A stretch of 64,000 nucleotides of DNA from Ekhidna lutea (GTDB lineage: Bacteria; Bacteroidota; Bacteroidia; Cytophagales; Cyclobacteriaceae), in the NCBI RefSeq assembly GCF_900188325.1, contig NZ_FZPD01000001.1:806001-870000 (forward strand), given 5' to 3'. Of the stretch, positions 63,166 to 64,000 are shown piece by piece. The translations under genes were made by a program, and so were the position numbers. The notes below the pieces were generated by a model, which did not search any database, was not told the DNA's origin, and saw nothing but the letters and a program-made list of their open reading frames with translations. Every line of letters starts with the position of its first letter. Position 1 is the stretch's first letter.

Positions 63166-63878
63166 TCAAGCAAAGGGAGTATCTTTTGTTTGGCACGTTC
63201 TAAGTGTTCCTGATTATCAATTTCGCACCAGGCCAAATCTAACTTTTCTACTGACACCTTATTTTCTTCGGTAAGTTGAGCTATTGCTATCTCATAATCT
63301 TTGGTTGTAGCATCTGATGCTGATTTGTGGTGTGCTTTTAATTTGTCAAGAAGCTCAAAAGAAATCCTCCAAATCCCAACAAGCTCAGCATCTATTGATC
63401 CTAATTCTTCTTTCTTCTTAGAAAGGTTTTTCAATTTACCATCAACTACTTCTACGTACACTTCATCATTTGATTGTGTAAAGTCACTGCAAAGGATCAC
63501 ATCTTTTTTGTTAGAAGTCACCAGAGTTTTGATCGCATCAGAATGGTAAAGCAGATCAGATTCCAACAATAGAAAATCTCCTTTGATTAAACTTGAGCCA
63601 TAAATCAAAGTATGAAAGCTTCCTGTTGTTGCGTAATCAGGACTTAAAAAAGTGGTTAGTCCATTTTCTTTTGCAAACTTTTCATAATGCTCATGCAGAT
63701 GACCTGTGCCGATGATGATATTTTTGATTCCATTTTCCTTAAGAATTCTCACTGATCTTTCGATCAACTTTTCCTCGCCAACCTGCATAAAGCCTTTTGG
63801 GATATCAAAGGTGTATGGTTGAAGTCTGGTGCCTCTTCCGGCGGCTAATATTACTGCGGTTTCAATCGTTTGCGTCAT
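63162..63878 (-). CDS. LicC/PntC-like cytidylyltransferase
   Basis: A 238-residue nucleotidyltransferase. VILAAGRGTRLQPYTFDIPKGFMQVG is the NTP-binding loop with the conserved Lys, then NIIIGTGHLHEHYEKF, SPDYATTGSFHTLIYGS and LLLESDLLYHSDAI. The pattern GF-xxxG and IGTGHLxxxYE recalls cytidylyltransferases that activate phosphocholine (LicC) or 2-aminoethylphosphonate (PntC). It would supply the CDP-linked donor for the LicD-like transfer. Convergent with LicD. Confidence 0.82.
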   Translation of the reverse strand: MTQTIETAVILAAGRGTRLQPYTFDIPKGFMQVGEEKLIERSVRILKENGIKNIIIGTGHLHEHYEKFAKENGLTTFLSPDYATTGSFHTLIYGSSLIKGDFLLLESDLLYHSDAIKTLVTSNKKDVILCSDFTQSNDEVYVEVVDGKLKNLSKKKEELGSIDAELVGIWRISFELLDKLKAHHKSASDATTKDYEIAIAQLTEENKVSVEKLDLAWCEIDNQEHLERAKQKILPLLD

Positions 63879-63916
63879 CTCTTAGAAATAAAGAGGAGAA
63901 TCCCTCGGTTTCCAAT

Positions 63917-63924
63917 TACTTTTG
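63917..63924 (+). promoter_or_regulatory. candidate -7 box for the gene at the window end
   Basis: TACTTTTG lies 33 bases before an ATG at 63957, matching TAnnTTTG. It supports transcription rightward out of the window. Confidence 0.4.
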
Positions 63925-63956
63925 CGCGAAGATAGAATATTCTAAATCGCAATAAA

Positions 63957-64000
63957 ATGAGCATAAATTCGGAATCATTATCGGCTCTACTTGGGGGTAA
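63957..64000 (+). CDS. start of a gene running off the window
   Basis: An ATG at 63957 opens a frame of 14 codons to the window edge (MSINSESLSALLGG). The product cannot be recognised from so few residues; the only support is the -7 box upstream. Confidence 0.35.
   Translation, partial: MSINSESLSALLGG

Noticed and set aside
1-64000. CRISPR array, restriction-modification or toxin-antitoxin system
   Set aside because: No regular repeat-spacer pattern and no recognisable nuclease, methylase or small toxin pair was found on either strand.

Overview
The window looks like a chromosomal stretch of an aerobic, probably marine Bacteroidota bacterium of the order Cytophagales. The evidence is the presence of TAnnTTTG -7 promoter boxes, a type IX secretion C-terminal sorting domain (13961-15577), a Wzi-type outer-membrane protein family, short Bacteroidota-style CdsA/Psd/GdhA proteins and moderately AT-rich DNA. 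Nothing indicates a plasmid or phage: no integrase, transposase, CRISPR array or rRNA was seen. One tRNA gene, tRNA-Ser(UGA), is present with a recognisable promoter and terminator.

Region 1 (1-28369) is mostly housekeeping: nicotinamide riboside salvage (NadR-like kinase plus PnuC), guaB, phospholipid synthesis (psd, cdsA), glutamate dehydrogenase, a CPBP protease, dusB, a DMT exporter, a SLC13-type anion transporter, homogentisate dioxygenase, a C-terminal processing protease, a ScdA/hemerythrin protein, ruvX, def, an omega-amidase-like protein, a thioesterase, mltG and a phosphopantetheinyl transferase. It also holds a four-gene operon of unknown secreted proteins (21503-25792) that ends in an 800-residue leucine-rich-repeat protein.

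Region 2 (28426-52180) is a surface-glycan locus with about fifteen glycosyltransferases (GT2, GT4, GT92-like, GT34-like), a methyltransferase, two outer-membrane Wzi-like barrels and two ABC exporters of the cyclic-peptide/SyrD type. Most components occur twice (Wzi, ABC exporter, rhamnosyltransferase-like GT2, GT92, ExoM-like GT2 pair, a small unknown exported protein). This points to an old segmental duplication that has since been rearranged. No initiating sugar-phosphate transferase, Wzx, Wzy or nucleotide-sugar enzymes are in the window.

Region 3 (52390-61549) looks like an unusual lipid-biosynthesis cluster: a fatty-acid hydroxylase, two tandem JmjC/cupin_8 proteins with Ala in place of the usual iron-binding Asp, a B12-binding radical SAM enzyme, a dedicated acyl carrier protein, a FabF-like ketosynthase, a large GNAT-like acyltransferase and a serine palmitoyltransferase-like alpha-oxoamine synthase. 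I infer production of a modified sphingoid or sulfonolipid-type long-chain base. Region 4 (61616-63878) has a Stealth-type phosphotransferase, a LicD-like protein and a PntC/LicC-like cytidylyltransferase, suggesting phosphodiester decoration of a surface glycan or lipid.

All functional calls come from reading the translated sequence. No database search was run.
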